From JALQTD01 sp964390365 (GTDB lineage Bacteria; Bacteroidota; Bacteroidia; Flavobacteriales_D; Sanyastnellaceae), in assembly GCA_964390365.1 (NCBI GenBank), contig CAYMHW010000096.1, forward strand, positions 1 to 6,356: a DNA stretch of 6,356 bases, read 5' to 3'. The notes below the pieces were generated by a model, which was not told the DNA's origin, did no database searches, and saw only the letters and a list, made by a program, of their open reading frames with translations. Of this stretch, positions 1-6,268 are shown one piece after another; position 1 is the stretch's first letter, and each line of letters opens with the position of its first letter. A program made the position numbers and the translations under genes.

Positions 1-440
1 ACACCGGCCGCGACATCCCGGCCTACCTCGACTTGCAGACCCACATCGCCAAGGACAGCATGTTCAACACCCCACCGGTGTTCCCGGTCTACGTGACCCT
101 CCTCATGCTGCGGTGGATGCGCGACCAAGGCGGACTCCAAGCCATGCAGGAACGCGCGGCCGCCCGATCGAAAGCGATCTACGCCGAAATCGACCGCAAC
201 CCGCTCTTCATCGGCCACGCAGCCGAAGGCAGCCGATCCCAAATGAACGCAACCTTCCGCCTCGCCGAAGGCGTGGACGGCGCAGCGTTCGACCAGCTCT
301 GGGCCGACGCCGGCATCAGCGGCATCAAGGGCCACCGGAGCGTGGGCGGTTACCGCGCTTCGATGTACAATGCCCTGCCGTTGGAGTCGGTGGAGGTTTT
401 GGTCCAAACCATGCAACACTTCGAACAAACCCACGGATAA
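1..440 (+). CDS. serC: Phosphoserine aminotransferase, C-terminal part (5' end outside window)
   Basis: SerC is a cytoplasmic PLP-dependent class V aminotransferase. It converts 3-phosphohydroxypyruvate and glutamate to O-phosphoserine and 2-oxoglutarate, the second step of serine synthesis. The frame is open from base 3 to the TAA at 438-440, giving 145 residues, roughly the last 40% of a typical 360-residue SerC. The visible family motifs are SMFNTPPVF near the start and KGHRSVGGYRASMYNALP near the end. The latter matches the phosphate-binding HR...R segment of characterised SerC proteins. The PLP lysine lies upstream of the window and cannot be checked. The gene is truncated only by the window edge; there is no sign of decay. 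It is followed after 3 bases by serA, the enzyme that makes its substrate, which supports the call strongly. Confidence 0.96.
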   Translation, partial: TGRDIPAYLDLQTHIAKDSMFNTPPVFPVYVTLLMLRWMRDQGGLQAMQERAAARSKAIYAEIDRNPLFIGHAAEGSRSQMNATFRLAEGVDGAAFDQLWADAGISGIKGHRSVGGYRASMYNALPLESVEVLVQTMQHFEQTHG

Positions 441-443
441 GCC

Positions 444-1409
444 ATGAACATCCTCGCAAACGACGGCATCAGCCCCAGCGGCCTCGCGGCGCTGCAAGCA
501 GCAGGCCACACGGTCCACACCGATTTCATCGAAGCGGACGCGCTGGAAGCGTTCATCAAAGGCCACGGCATTGACGGCCTGCTGGTCCGCAGCGCTACGA
601 AAGTGCGCCAGCCGCTCATCGACGCCTGCCCGACGCTGAAATTCATCGGCCGCGGCGGCGTGGGCATGGACAACATCGACGTGGACTACGCGCGCAGCAA
701 GGGCATCACGGTGTTCAACACCCCCGCTTCGAGCAGCCAAAGCGTGGCGGAACTGGTCATGGGCCACCTGTTCGCGCTCAGCCGCTTCCTCAACGAGAGC
801 TTCGCGGCGATGCCGACGCGCGGCGCGAGCGACTTCAAAGCCCTGAAAAAAGCGTACGGAAAAGGCGTGGAATTGCGCGGCAAGCGCCTCGCCATCGTGG
901 GCATGGGGCGCATCGGTCAGTCCCTCGCTTCCTACGCGCTCGGCGCGGGAATGGACGTGGTCGGCGTGGACCGCGAAACGGGCAATTGCCCCGTGACGTG
1001 GGAAATCGGAGGCACTTCCGTGACCGTGAACGTTCCGCTCGTCAGCATCGAAGAAGCGTTGGCGACGGCAGACGCCATTTCGCTGCACATCCCAGCCCAA
1101 GCGGGCGGTGGTGCGGTCATCGGCGCGGAGCAGTTCGCTACGATGAAAGACGGGGTGCTGCTGGTGAACGCGGCACGCGGTGGCGTCGTCGACGAGGACG
1201 CGTTGCTGGCGGCGCTCGATTCGGGCAAGGTGCGGGCTGCGGGCCTCGACGTGTTCGTGGGCGAACCGGCTCCACGGGCTGACGTGTTGGCGCATCCGCG
1301 CGTGGCGGCAACGCCGCACATCGGAGCAGCTTCGGTGGAAGCTCAGGACCGCATCGGATTGGAAATCGCAGACATCGTGGCGCAACTCGCAACGGAAGTC
1401 AGCGCTTGA
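444..1409 (+). CDS. serA: D-3-phosphoglycerate dehydrogenase, short form without ACT domain
   Basis: SerA oxidises 3-phosphoglycerate to 3-phosphohydroxypyruvate with NAD+, the first committed step of serine synthesis, in the cytoplasm. The 321-residue protein has the D-2-hydroxyacid dehydrogenase layout. An N-terminal substrate half carries RGGVGMDNID at 70-79. The Rossmann motif GMGRIG is at 153-158, followed by an acidic residue, D176, expected for NAD+ preference. The catalytic trio is Arg245 (in NAARGG), Glu274 (in VGEP) and His292 (in TPHIGAAS). The protein stops soon after the substrate domain is completed, so the ACT serine-sensing domain of E. coli-type SerA (about 410 residues) is absent and classical feedback through it is not expected. 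The ATG at 444 lies 3 bases after serC and matches the usual N-terminus. Other hydroxyacid dehydrogenases share this fold; the serC neighbour decides the substrate. Confidence 0.95.
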   Translation: MNILANDGISPSGLAALQAAGHTVHTDFIEADALEAFIKGHGIDGLLVRSATKVRQPLIDACPTLKFIGRGGVGMDNIDVDYARSKGITVFNTPASSSQSVAELVMGHLFALSRFLNESFAAMPTRGASDFKALKKAYGKGVELRGKRLAIVGMGRIGQSLASYALGAGMDVVGVDRETGNCPVTWEIGGTSVTVNVPLVSIEEALATADAISLHIPAQAGGGAVIGAEQFATMKDGVLLVNAARGGVVDEDALLAALDSGKVRAAGLDVFVGEPAPRADVLAHPRVAATPHIGAASVEAQDRIGLEIADIVAQLATEVSA

Positions 1410-2635
1410 ACACGTTCCGTCCGTTTCGGATTGTTCACCCGCCTGCGGACAAGGCGCATTTGGTGGCGACGCGATCGTACCTCACGTACGATGCGGAAGA
1501 ACTGCATGACAAGCTGACGCGCAATCCCTTCTCCTACCTGCACGTCATCAACCCCGATGGCATGGCTGCAGAGCGGGCGGAACGCGGAACCGTGCCGTAT
1601 TTCGAACTCGTTCGAGCGGCCTATGACGCGTGGCGGGAACGCGACTGGCTCGTGACCACGGAGGCGCCCACGTATGCGGTCTATCGCCAAACCATCGGGA
1701 CCGCCGCCGTCACGGGCATTGTGGCGCTCATGGACCTGGAGGCCTACGCCGACCGTCGGTTGCGGTTGCACGAACAAACCCTGGAAGTGCGCGAAGCCCT
1801 GTTCGCCACCTTCCTCGACACGGTCGGCTTCAATGCCGAGCCGGTTTTGATGGCGCGGCCGGAGGGACATCCCGGGCAGGCTGAACTCGACGCATTGGTG
1901 GCCGACCTCACGGCCCAGCGGCCGGACTTCGATTTCACCACAGCGGACGCCATTCGGCACACGGCGTGGTGGGTTCCAGTCGAGGCCACTGCAGCGTGGT
2001 CGGATCGGCTGAATGCCATCCCTGCGCTGTACCTCGCCGATGGGCATCACCGTTCGGCCTCGAGCCACCGCGTGGCGGCCGAACACCCCGAGGACCCCGG
2101 CCGGCAAGGGCTCCTGAGCTTTGTCATTCCGGAAACGGAGCTCATCATCCTCGGCTACCACCGGGAAGTTCGCGAGTTGCCGGAGGCGCCTTCGGCTTGG
2201 TTGCCGCGGTTGGCTGCCCTTCCAGATGTGGCATCGGTGACGCCGTGCGAACCGTCGGAGGACCGGCCGCTCACCACCGGTGCGTTCCGGATTCACCACG
2301 GTACGGGCTCGTGGCGCGTTGAATTGGTGGCGGGAAGCACAGGGCGCATCGACGGCGGATGGCTCGGGGAGCATGTGCTGTCGGGATTTTGGGGCATCGA
2401 CGATCCGCGAAGCGACAACCGGCTGCGCTACATTCCCGGTGCGGAAGCGCGCTCGGAGTGGTGGCCGCGCGTGACGAAGCACCCGGACCGGTGCGTCTTC
2501 GAACTCGCCCCCGTCAGCTCCGAGCAACTCAAATTCGTCTCCGATGCGGGCGGCACGTTCCCACCAAAAAGCACCTGGATTGAACCGAAACTGCGGAGCG
2601 GGTTGTTCATTTACCAATTCGACGAACATGGCTGA
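1406..2635 (+). CDS. DUF1015 family protein (COG4198-like), serine-operon associated, function unproven
   Basis: The 409-residue soluble protein is recognised as DUF1015 by several segments. These are FRPFRIV at 4-10, NPFSYLHVINPD at 40-51, the VYRQ segment at 92-95, LHEQT at 121-125, YLADGHHRSASS at 209-220, IDDPRSDNRLRYIPG at 331-345 and PPKSTWIEPKLRSGLFIY at 386-403. No signal peptide or membrane span is seen. The start appears to be TTG at 1406, inside the serA stop (TTGA). A GGAAG stretch at 1394-1398 lies 7 bases upstream, and the frame begins with the expected RPF motif three codons in. The family has no function that I can state with certainty. Its place directly after serC-serA suggests a role in phosphoserine or serine metabolism. 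The ADGHHR motif resembles the DGxHR signature of ParB/sulfiredoxin-fold proteins, a fold that includes free-serine kinases; that link is inference. The family call is firm and the role is open. Confidence 0.9.
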   Translation: MNTFRPFRIVHPPADKAHLVATRSYLTYDAEELHDKLTRNPFSYLHVINPDGMAAERAERGTVPYFELVRAAYDAWRERDWLVTTEAPTYAVYRQTIGTAAVTGIVALMDLEAYADRRLRLHEQTLEVREALFATFLDTVGFNAEPVLMARPEGHPGQAELDALVADLTAQRPDFDFTTADAIRHTAWWVPVEATAAWSDRLNAIPALYLADGHHRSASSHRVAAEHPEDPGRQGLLSFVIPETELIILGYHREVRELPEAPSAWLPRLAALPDVASVTPCEPSEDRPLTTGAFRIHHGTGSWRVELVAGSTGRIDGGWLGEHVLSGFWGIDDPRSDNRLRYIPGAEARSEWWPRVTKHPDRCVFELAPVSSEQLKFVSDAGGTFPPKSTWIEPKLRSGLFIYQFDEHG

Positions 2636-3275
2636 ATGGTGTGAACGGATCGAGGCCATCAAGGCGCAGCTCCCGGCGGGCGTCGCCTTGGTGGCGGTGA
2701 CGAAGACCCACCCGGTGGCGACCTGTGCGGGGACGGTGGCGTGTGGGCAATTGGATTTGGGCGAAAACCGCGTGCAAGAACTGGTGGAAAAGGCGGAAGC
2801 CCTCGGGCCGGAAGTGCGTTGGCACCAAATCGGACACCTCCAAACGAACAAAGTCAAGTACATCGCCCCGTTCGTCCACCTCATCCACGCGGTGGACAGC
2901 GAACGGCTCCTCGCCGAAATCGACAAGCAAGCCGCGCGCAACGGCCGCGTTCAAGACGTGCTGCTTCAGGTGCACATCGCGCAGGAGGAACACAAATTCG
3001 GTTGGGCGCCGGACGCGCTGCTCCCCGCCCTCGACGGCGGATTGCTCGAGGGCTTTTCCAACGTCCGCGTCCGAGGCCTGATGGGCATGGCGACCTTCAC
3101 GGACGACCGGGCGCAAGTGGCGCGCGAGTTCGCGGGGTTGCGCGCGCTCTTCGACGGTGGCGATTCGGCGTGGGATGTACTGTCCATGGGAATGAGCGGG
3201 GATTGGGAACTGGCTGTAGAGGCGGGCTCGACGATGATCCGCGTGGGGAGTACGATTTACGGCGCGCGGGGATGA
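2628..3275 (+). CDS. yggS: YggS/PLPBP-family pyridoxal phosphate homeostasis protein
   Basis: The family binds pyridoxal 5'-phosphate and helps keep cellular PLP in balance. It has the alanine-racemase-like TIM barrel but no known enzymatic activity. The 215-residue protein carries the hallmark elements in order: VAVTKTHP at 22-29 with the PLP-binding Lys26, LGENRVQE at 44-51, WHQIGHLQTNKVK at 65-77, IHAVDS at 86-91, QVHIAQEEHKFG at 114-125, VRGLMGMA at 148-155 and LSMGMSGDWELA at 185-196, then STMIRVGSTIYGAR at 201-214. The last two elements form the phosphate-binding end of the barrel. Its length is slightly below the usual 220-235. The ATG at 2628 overlaps the DUF1015 stop by 8 bases and puts the PLP lysine at the expected distance from the N-terminus. 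The frame extends upstream to 2544, but those residues would lie inside DUF1015 and do not resemble the family. Proximity to the PLP enzyme SerC fits its role. Confidence 0.93.
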   Translation: MAEWCERIEAIKAQLPAGVALVAVTKTHPVATCAGTVACGQLDLGENRVQELVEKAEALGPEVRWHQIGHLQTNKVKYIAPFVHLIHAVDSERLLAEIDKQAARNGRVQDVLLQVHIAQEEHKFGWAPDALLPALDGGLLEGFSNVRVRGLMGMATFTDDRAQVAREFAGLRALFDGGDSAWDVLSMGMSGDWELAVEAGSTMIRVGSTIYGARG

Positions 3276-3556
3276 AGCGGACGGAGCCGGATGTGAAGGC
3301 GGAGCGGGAACCGTTGCCGGTTTGGGGGGAGCGGTGGTTCCAGGCGTGGCTGGTGTTGCTGCCCTTTGTGGTGTGGGCGAGCCACGCGTTCATCGCGAAC
3401 CAATGGCAGCGCACCTGGAACATCTTGCACCCTGACGATGCGACGACGGCGCCGCCGGACCGGTTGTGGTGGTATGCGGTGACGGTTGCAGTGGGCTTCT
3501 CCGCGGTGTATCTTGCCGTGGCTCGGCTCTTTCGGCCGGGCGAACCGCAAGCATGA
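3272..3556 (+). CDS. Small two-span inner-membrane protein, unrecognised
   Basis: I do not recognise a family. The 94-residue product starts at an ATG that overlaps the yggS stop (ATGA at 3272-3275), and its own stop overlaps the next start in the same way, so the reading frame fits the operon pattern exactly. A charged N-terminus (about residues 1-20) is followed by a hydrophobic, Trp-rich segment at about 22-43 (WFQAWLVLLPFVVWASHAF). A polar loop at 44-65 contains NQWQRTWNILHPDD. A second hydrophobic segment at about 66-87 (LWWYAVTVAVGFSAVYLAVA) leads to a short basic tail, ARLFRPGEPQA. Two hydrophobic stretches of spanning length suggest a helical hairpin in the inner membrane. Charge distribution (R84 and R88 after span 2, mixed charges before span 1) weakly favours both ends inside. 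It could assist export of the following protein or simply be a lineage-specific operon passenger. Confidence 0.72.
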   Translation: MKRTEPDVKAEREPLPVWGERWFQAWLVLLPFVVWASHAFIANQWQRTWNILHPDDATTAPPDRLWWYAVTVAVGFSAVYLAVARLFRPGEPQA

Positions 3557-4605
3557 AACACCTCCCCTTCCTCTTGGCCTTCGCGGCAGCGACCGCCTCG
3601 GCCCAAACCCCCACTTCCATCGAAGCCGTCGAATGGGATCCAGCCGGCCGCTGGATCGTGACGAACGGCTCGAACATGTTGCAAACGGCGGACGGCGGGG
3701 ACACGTGGACGGTCTTCAGCAGCGTGGGGGCGACGCACGGGATGGAGGTCGTGGACGGTCATTTGTTCGCGCTGGACAATGGGGTGCTGCGGGCGGTGGA
3801 TTTGGCAAGTGAAGGCCAAACCAGTTCCCTCACCCTCCCCGGCACTTCCTTCCTCAATGGCATGGGCAGCCGCTCCGGCGAGCTCATCATCAGCGACTTC
3901 GGCACGGGTGCGCTCCACCGCGTGGACATCAGCGACCCGGCGGCGATGACCTCCAGCGTGTTCGTGAGCGACCTCGGCGCCACCCCCAACGGCGTGGTCA
4001 TCGACGAGGCGAACAACCGCGCGCTCGTGGTGACCTGGGGCGTCTGCAAAGTGTACGCGGTGGACCTGGAAACGGCGGCCGTGACCACGGTGGCGGCCTC
4101 GACGGGACTGAGCAACTGCGACGGCATCGACCTCGACGGCTCCGGCCGCGCTTACGTCAGCTCCTGGTCACCCAACCGCATCACGCGGTTCTCCCCCGAC
4201 TTCAGCACTTCCGAGGCGGTGGTCACTTCAGGCCTGAGCAGCCCTGCAGACATCTCGTACGCCCTGGAATTGGACACGCTGGCGGTGGCGAATTCAGGAA
4301 GCGATCTGGTGACCTTCCATGGCTTTGCCTCATCGGTCGGAATGACCGAGGCCTCCAGCAGGACCGTCATTTCACCCACTTGGGATGGAGCGTGTTTCGA
4401 CCAAGTCCGCCCTGGTACGTGGACGGCCCGCGGTTTGGATCAGTTGGGCCGGGAACTTTGGACCGAATCGGTGGTCGTTGCTGCCTCCGCTCCCTGCGTG
4501 GTGTTGGAAGCGCTAAGCCAGCACAACCGAACCTTCCTCATCCAGTGGACCGACCCCGTCGGTACCCAAGCCGTCGTCACCAAGGCCCTTCAACTCATCC
4601 GCTGA
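3553..4605 (+). CDS. Exported beta-propeller protein (Asp-box and NHL/SMP-30-like) with probable T9SS type A sorting domain
   Basis: The 350-residue product begins with a clear signal peptide (MKHLPFLLAFAAATASA, cleavage expected before Gln18), which fixes the start at ATG 3553. The frame opens further upstream, but only as an extension overlapping the previous gene. An Asp-box-like motif, TADGGDTW, lies at 45-52. It is followed by NHL/SMP-30-like blades at about 100-255, each with a small-Gly-Asp pattern, for example PNGVVIDEANNRALVV at 145-160 and CDGIDLDGSGRAYVSS at 189-204. Cys165/Cys189 and Cys281/Cys315 could form disulfides. The last 65 residues resemble the type A C-terminal signal of Bacteroidota type IX secretion: GTWTARGLDQLGRELW at 288-303 and the terminal VVTKALQLIR at 341-350. 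The usual PNP turn at the domain start is degenerate (SPT at 274-276). The protein is therefore probably surface-attached or released. No catalytic function can be assigned. The 4-base ATGA overlap places it in the same operon. Confidence 0.8.
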   Translation: MKHLPFLLAFAAATASAQTPTSIEAVEWDPAGRWIVTNGSNMLQTADGGDTWTVFSSVGATHGMEVVDGHLFALDNGVLRAVDLASEGQTSSLTLPGTSFLNGMGSRSGELIISDFGTGALHRVDISDPAAMTSSVFVSDLGATPNGVVIDEANNRALVVTWGVCKVYAVDLETAAVTTVAASTGLSNCDGIDLDGSGRAYVSSWSPNRITRFSPDFSTSEAVVTSGLSSPADISYALELDTLAVANSGSDLVTFHGFASSVGMTEASSRTVISPTWDGACFDQVRPGTWTARGLDQLGRELWTESVVVAASAPCVVLEALSQHNRTFLIQWTDPVGTQAVVTKALQLIR

Positions 4606-6268
4606 CCGCGCCTTGCTTGCGCTTGCGCACCTCAGCGTGAACCCATTCCCGAAGTTTTTCCTCCTTGGGGATGTCCAGCTTCCCGCGAATTCGGCTTGAT
4701 ATGTTGTAAACCGTTGGCACCGTCAGCCCCATTACACGGGCCACTTCTTTGGGGTCAAATCCAGCCGCCAAATAGCTCAACACCTTCAAATCGTTGCTGT
4801 TGAGCAAGTCACTGGGATCAAGCAACTTCAGCTCTTCGACTTCAAGGGCGTCCATGTCGTTTCGAATGGAAGCGTTCAGCTTCCGCAAGATGAGCATCGC
4901 CTCCGAAGTCCGTTTGCCGAACGTCACGGCATCTCCGAGCAACCGCACATCATCTTCATTGATTTGGAACACTTCTTCCTCCTTCGCATCGAAGGAGGAG
5001 GCCGGTTCTCGCAGGAATGCCCTTCGCCACTCCGATTCCTTTCTTCGACGCAAAAGGAAGAAGCGAAACACCAATCCGATTGCCGCAATGGCGAGGCAAG
5101 TCAATGACCATTGAATCACGTGGTTCAACAGCCGGTTCATCTCACGAGCTTCGGTCAACTCCTCCAGCAGTTTCGTGATGCGAACATCCGTTACGTGGGC
5201 CAAATCCATCGAACGCCGTTTCAAAAACCCGAAGTAATCGTTCTCCCATTGGACATGATGCATCCACTCTGCCTTCAACTCATCTCCTGACAAATCGTTG
5301 GCAAACAAGGCCGCATGCGCCGAACCCGACATGTCCAAATGGGGAAGCGAAAGCAGGTATTCCCGGAATCGCTCAAAAAACAGAAAGTCTTCCATCACCA
5401 ACGCCGCGGTCGTCAGCGACTCATACATCGTCGGTGGAAACTCCGCCAAATCCACGTTCCGAAACTCGGTCCTCCACACCCCTTCAATCGCTTCCCGATC
5501 GCCCAGGCCGAGGTGCACGATCAACAGATTGTAATCGATGATGCGGCTCCAGTACTCGGAAATGGCGCTGCGGTCGATGGCTTGAAATTGTTTCTTCGCG
5601 AGCGCATAACTGCCGCTGGTGACGTGGATGGCGCCCAGATTCACAGCGACATTCAACAACCATTCATCCGACACTTCGCCTCGGTAGTCTTTGGATTTGG
5701 CCCGTTCCAACAGCCCTTCGAGCAGTTCGATGCTCTTCATGGGCTGTTCAACCGCATTGTACGATGAGGCCAAATTCAACCGCGTCATGAGCTCCAATGG
5801 AGGCGCGAGCTCCTGATAACGAAGCACCCGCTCGAACAATTCAATCGCCGTTGTGAACCGCCCTTGGTCGTAAAGTCCACAACCGAAAATGAAATCGAGG
5901 TAACTGCTGGCCAATTCGCATTCAGCAGCGTGCTCATCCAACAGCGATGGCATCAGCAACGATTCCATTCCCGAATTGCTGGACCAGACGAGAAACCCTT
6001 GGGCCTTCAACACTTCTCGGCAAATCGCTTCGGAAGTCCCCTCTGTGGACTTCAACTCCAAGTACACGGACTCATAATCCTTTACACGTGCAGTGGCCTC
6101 ATCGAAACTCATTCGGTCCTCTCCCTTGACCAATGCTTCAAAGAACTGTTCGAGTTGAGGATCGGCCGAAATGGAGCGGTCAGGTTCCTGGGCTGCAGAG
6201 CGCAACGACAACATCGCGCCCAGCACCAAGATGAGCGGTTTCAGCATGCGATGGATTGACATCTTCAT
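4595..6268 (-). CDS. Membrane-anchored TPR-like regulator with C-terminal LuxR/GerE-type HTH
   Basis: The 557-residue product is a probable one-component transmembrane regulator. Residues 1-26 form a signal peptide (hydrophobic PLILVLGAMLSL, cleavage near AAQ). Residues about 40-350 are helical with TPR-like pairs, clearest at 117-150 (ASSYLDFIFGCGLYDQGRF), 160-190 (LNLASSYNAVEQPMKSIELL) and 204-233 (LLNVAVNLGAIHVTSGSYALA). A charged helix at 353-383 leads to a single membrane span at about 384-405, followed by the stop-transfer cluster LLRRRKESEWRR. The cytoplasmic tail ends in an HTH at 489-547, with LKVLSYLAAGFDPKEVARVM at 494-513 and the recognition helix LTVPTVYNISSRIRGKL at 515-531. TPR repeats outside and HTH inside suggest a periplasmic signal controls DNA binding at the membrane; the ligand and target are unknown. 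The start at 6268 is the first ATG. A second ATG at 6262 is better spaced from the AAAGGTG upstream and would remove two residues. The gene converges on the operon with an 11-base overlap. Confidence 0.87.
   Translation of the reverse strand: MKMSIHRMLKPLILVLGAMLSLRSAAQEPDRSISADPQLEQFFEALVKGEDRMSFDEATARVKDYESVYLELKSTEGTSEAICREVLKAQGFLVWSSNSGMESLLMPSLLDEHAAECELASSYLDFIFGCGLYDQGRFTTAIELFERVLRYQELAPPLELMTRLNLASSYNAVEQPMKSIELLEGLLERAKSKDYRGEVSDEWLLNVAVNLGAIHVTSGSYALAKKQFQAIDRSAISEYWSRIIDYNLLIVHLGLGDREAIEGVWRTEFRNVDLAEFPPTMYESLTTAALVMEDFLFFERFREYLLSLPHLDMSGSAHAALFANDLSGDELKAEWMHHVQWENDYFGFLKRRSMDLAHVTDVRITKLLEELTEAREMNRLLNHVIQWSLTCLAIAAIGLVFRFFLLRRRKESEWRRAFLREPASSFDAKEEEVFQINEDDVRLLGDAVTFGKRTSEAMLILRKLNASIRNDMDALEVEELKLLDPSDLLNSNDLKVLSYLAAGFDPKEVARVMGLTVPTVYNISSRIRGKLDIPKEEKLREWVHAEVRKRKQGAVSG
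4600..4637. terminator. Possible hairpin at the convergent gene ends
   Basis: CGCTGA at 4600-4605, which includes the + strand stop codon, is perfectly complementary to TCAGCG at 4632-4637. Inside it, GCGC at 4608-4611 can pair with GCGC at 4625-4628 across a 13-base loop. No T-tract follows on either strand, so this is not a standard intrinsic terminator. It is the only structure I see between the two convergent genes that could slow polymerase, and it lies within the coding end of the - strand gene. Confidence 0.25.

Noticed and set aside
33..440. A separate small gene starting with TTG at 33
   Set aside because: The same frame is open to the window edge at base 3 and aligns as an uninterrupted SerC, so 33 is an internal leucine codon.
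2544..2627. An upstream start for yggS at 2544
   Set aside because: The extra 28 residues lie inside the conserved C-terminal motif region of DUF1015 and do not resemble YggS N-termini; ATG 2628 places the PLP lysine correctly.
1343..2941. A 532-codon open frame on the - strand across serA, DUF1015 and yggS
   Set aside because: It runs antisense to three well-recognised genes. Its translation is rich in Arg and Pro, with no family motifs, as expected for the mirror of GC-rich coding sequence.
3466..3552. An N-terminal extension of the propeller gene from 3466
   Set aside because: The extension overlaps the small membrane protein gene and would bury the signal peptide, which begins cleanly at ATG 3553.
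3097..3918. A 273-codon open frame on the - strand opposite the end of yggS, the small membrane protein and the propeller start
   Set aside because: It has an Arg/Pro/Ser-rich translation with no recognisable domain, and the opposite strand carries the signal peptide and tight ATGA junctions that mark the real genes.
5315..5767. A 150-codon + strand frame inside the regulator gene
   Set aside because: It is antisense to the TPR-like region, has no recognisable motif, and the - strand frame gives a coherent multidomain protein.
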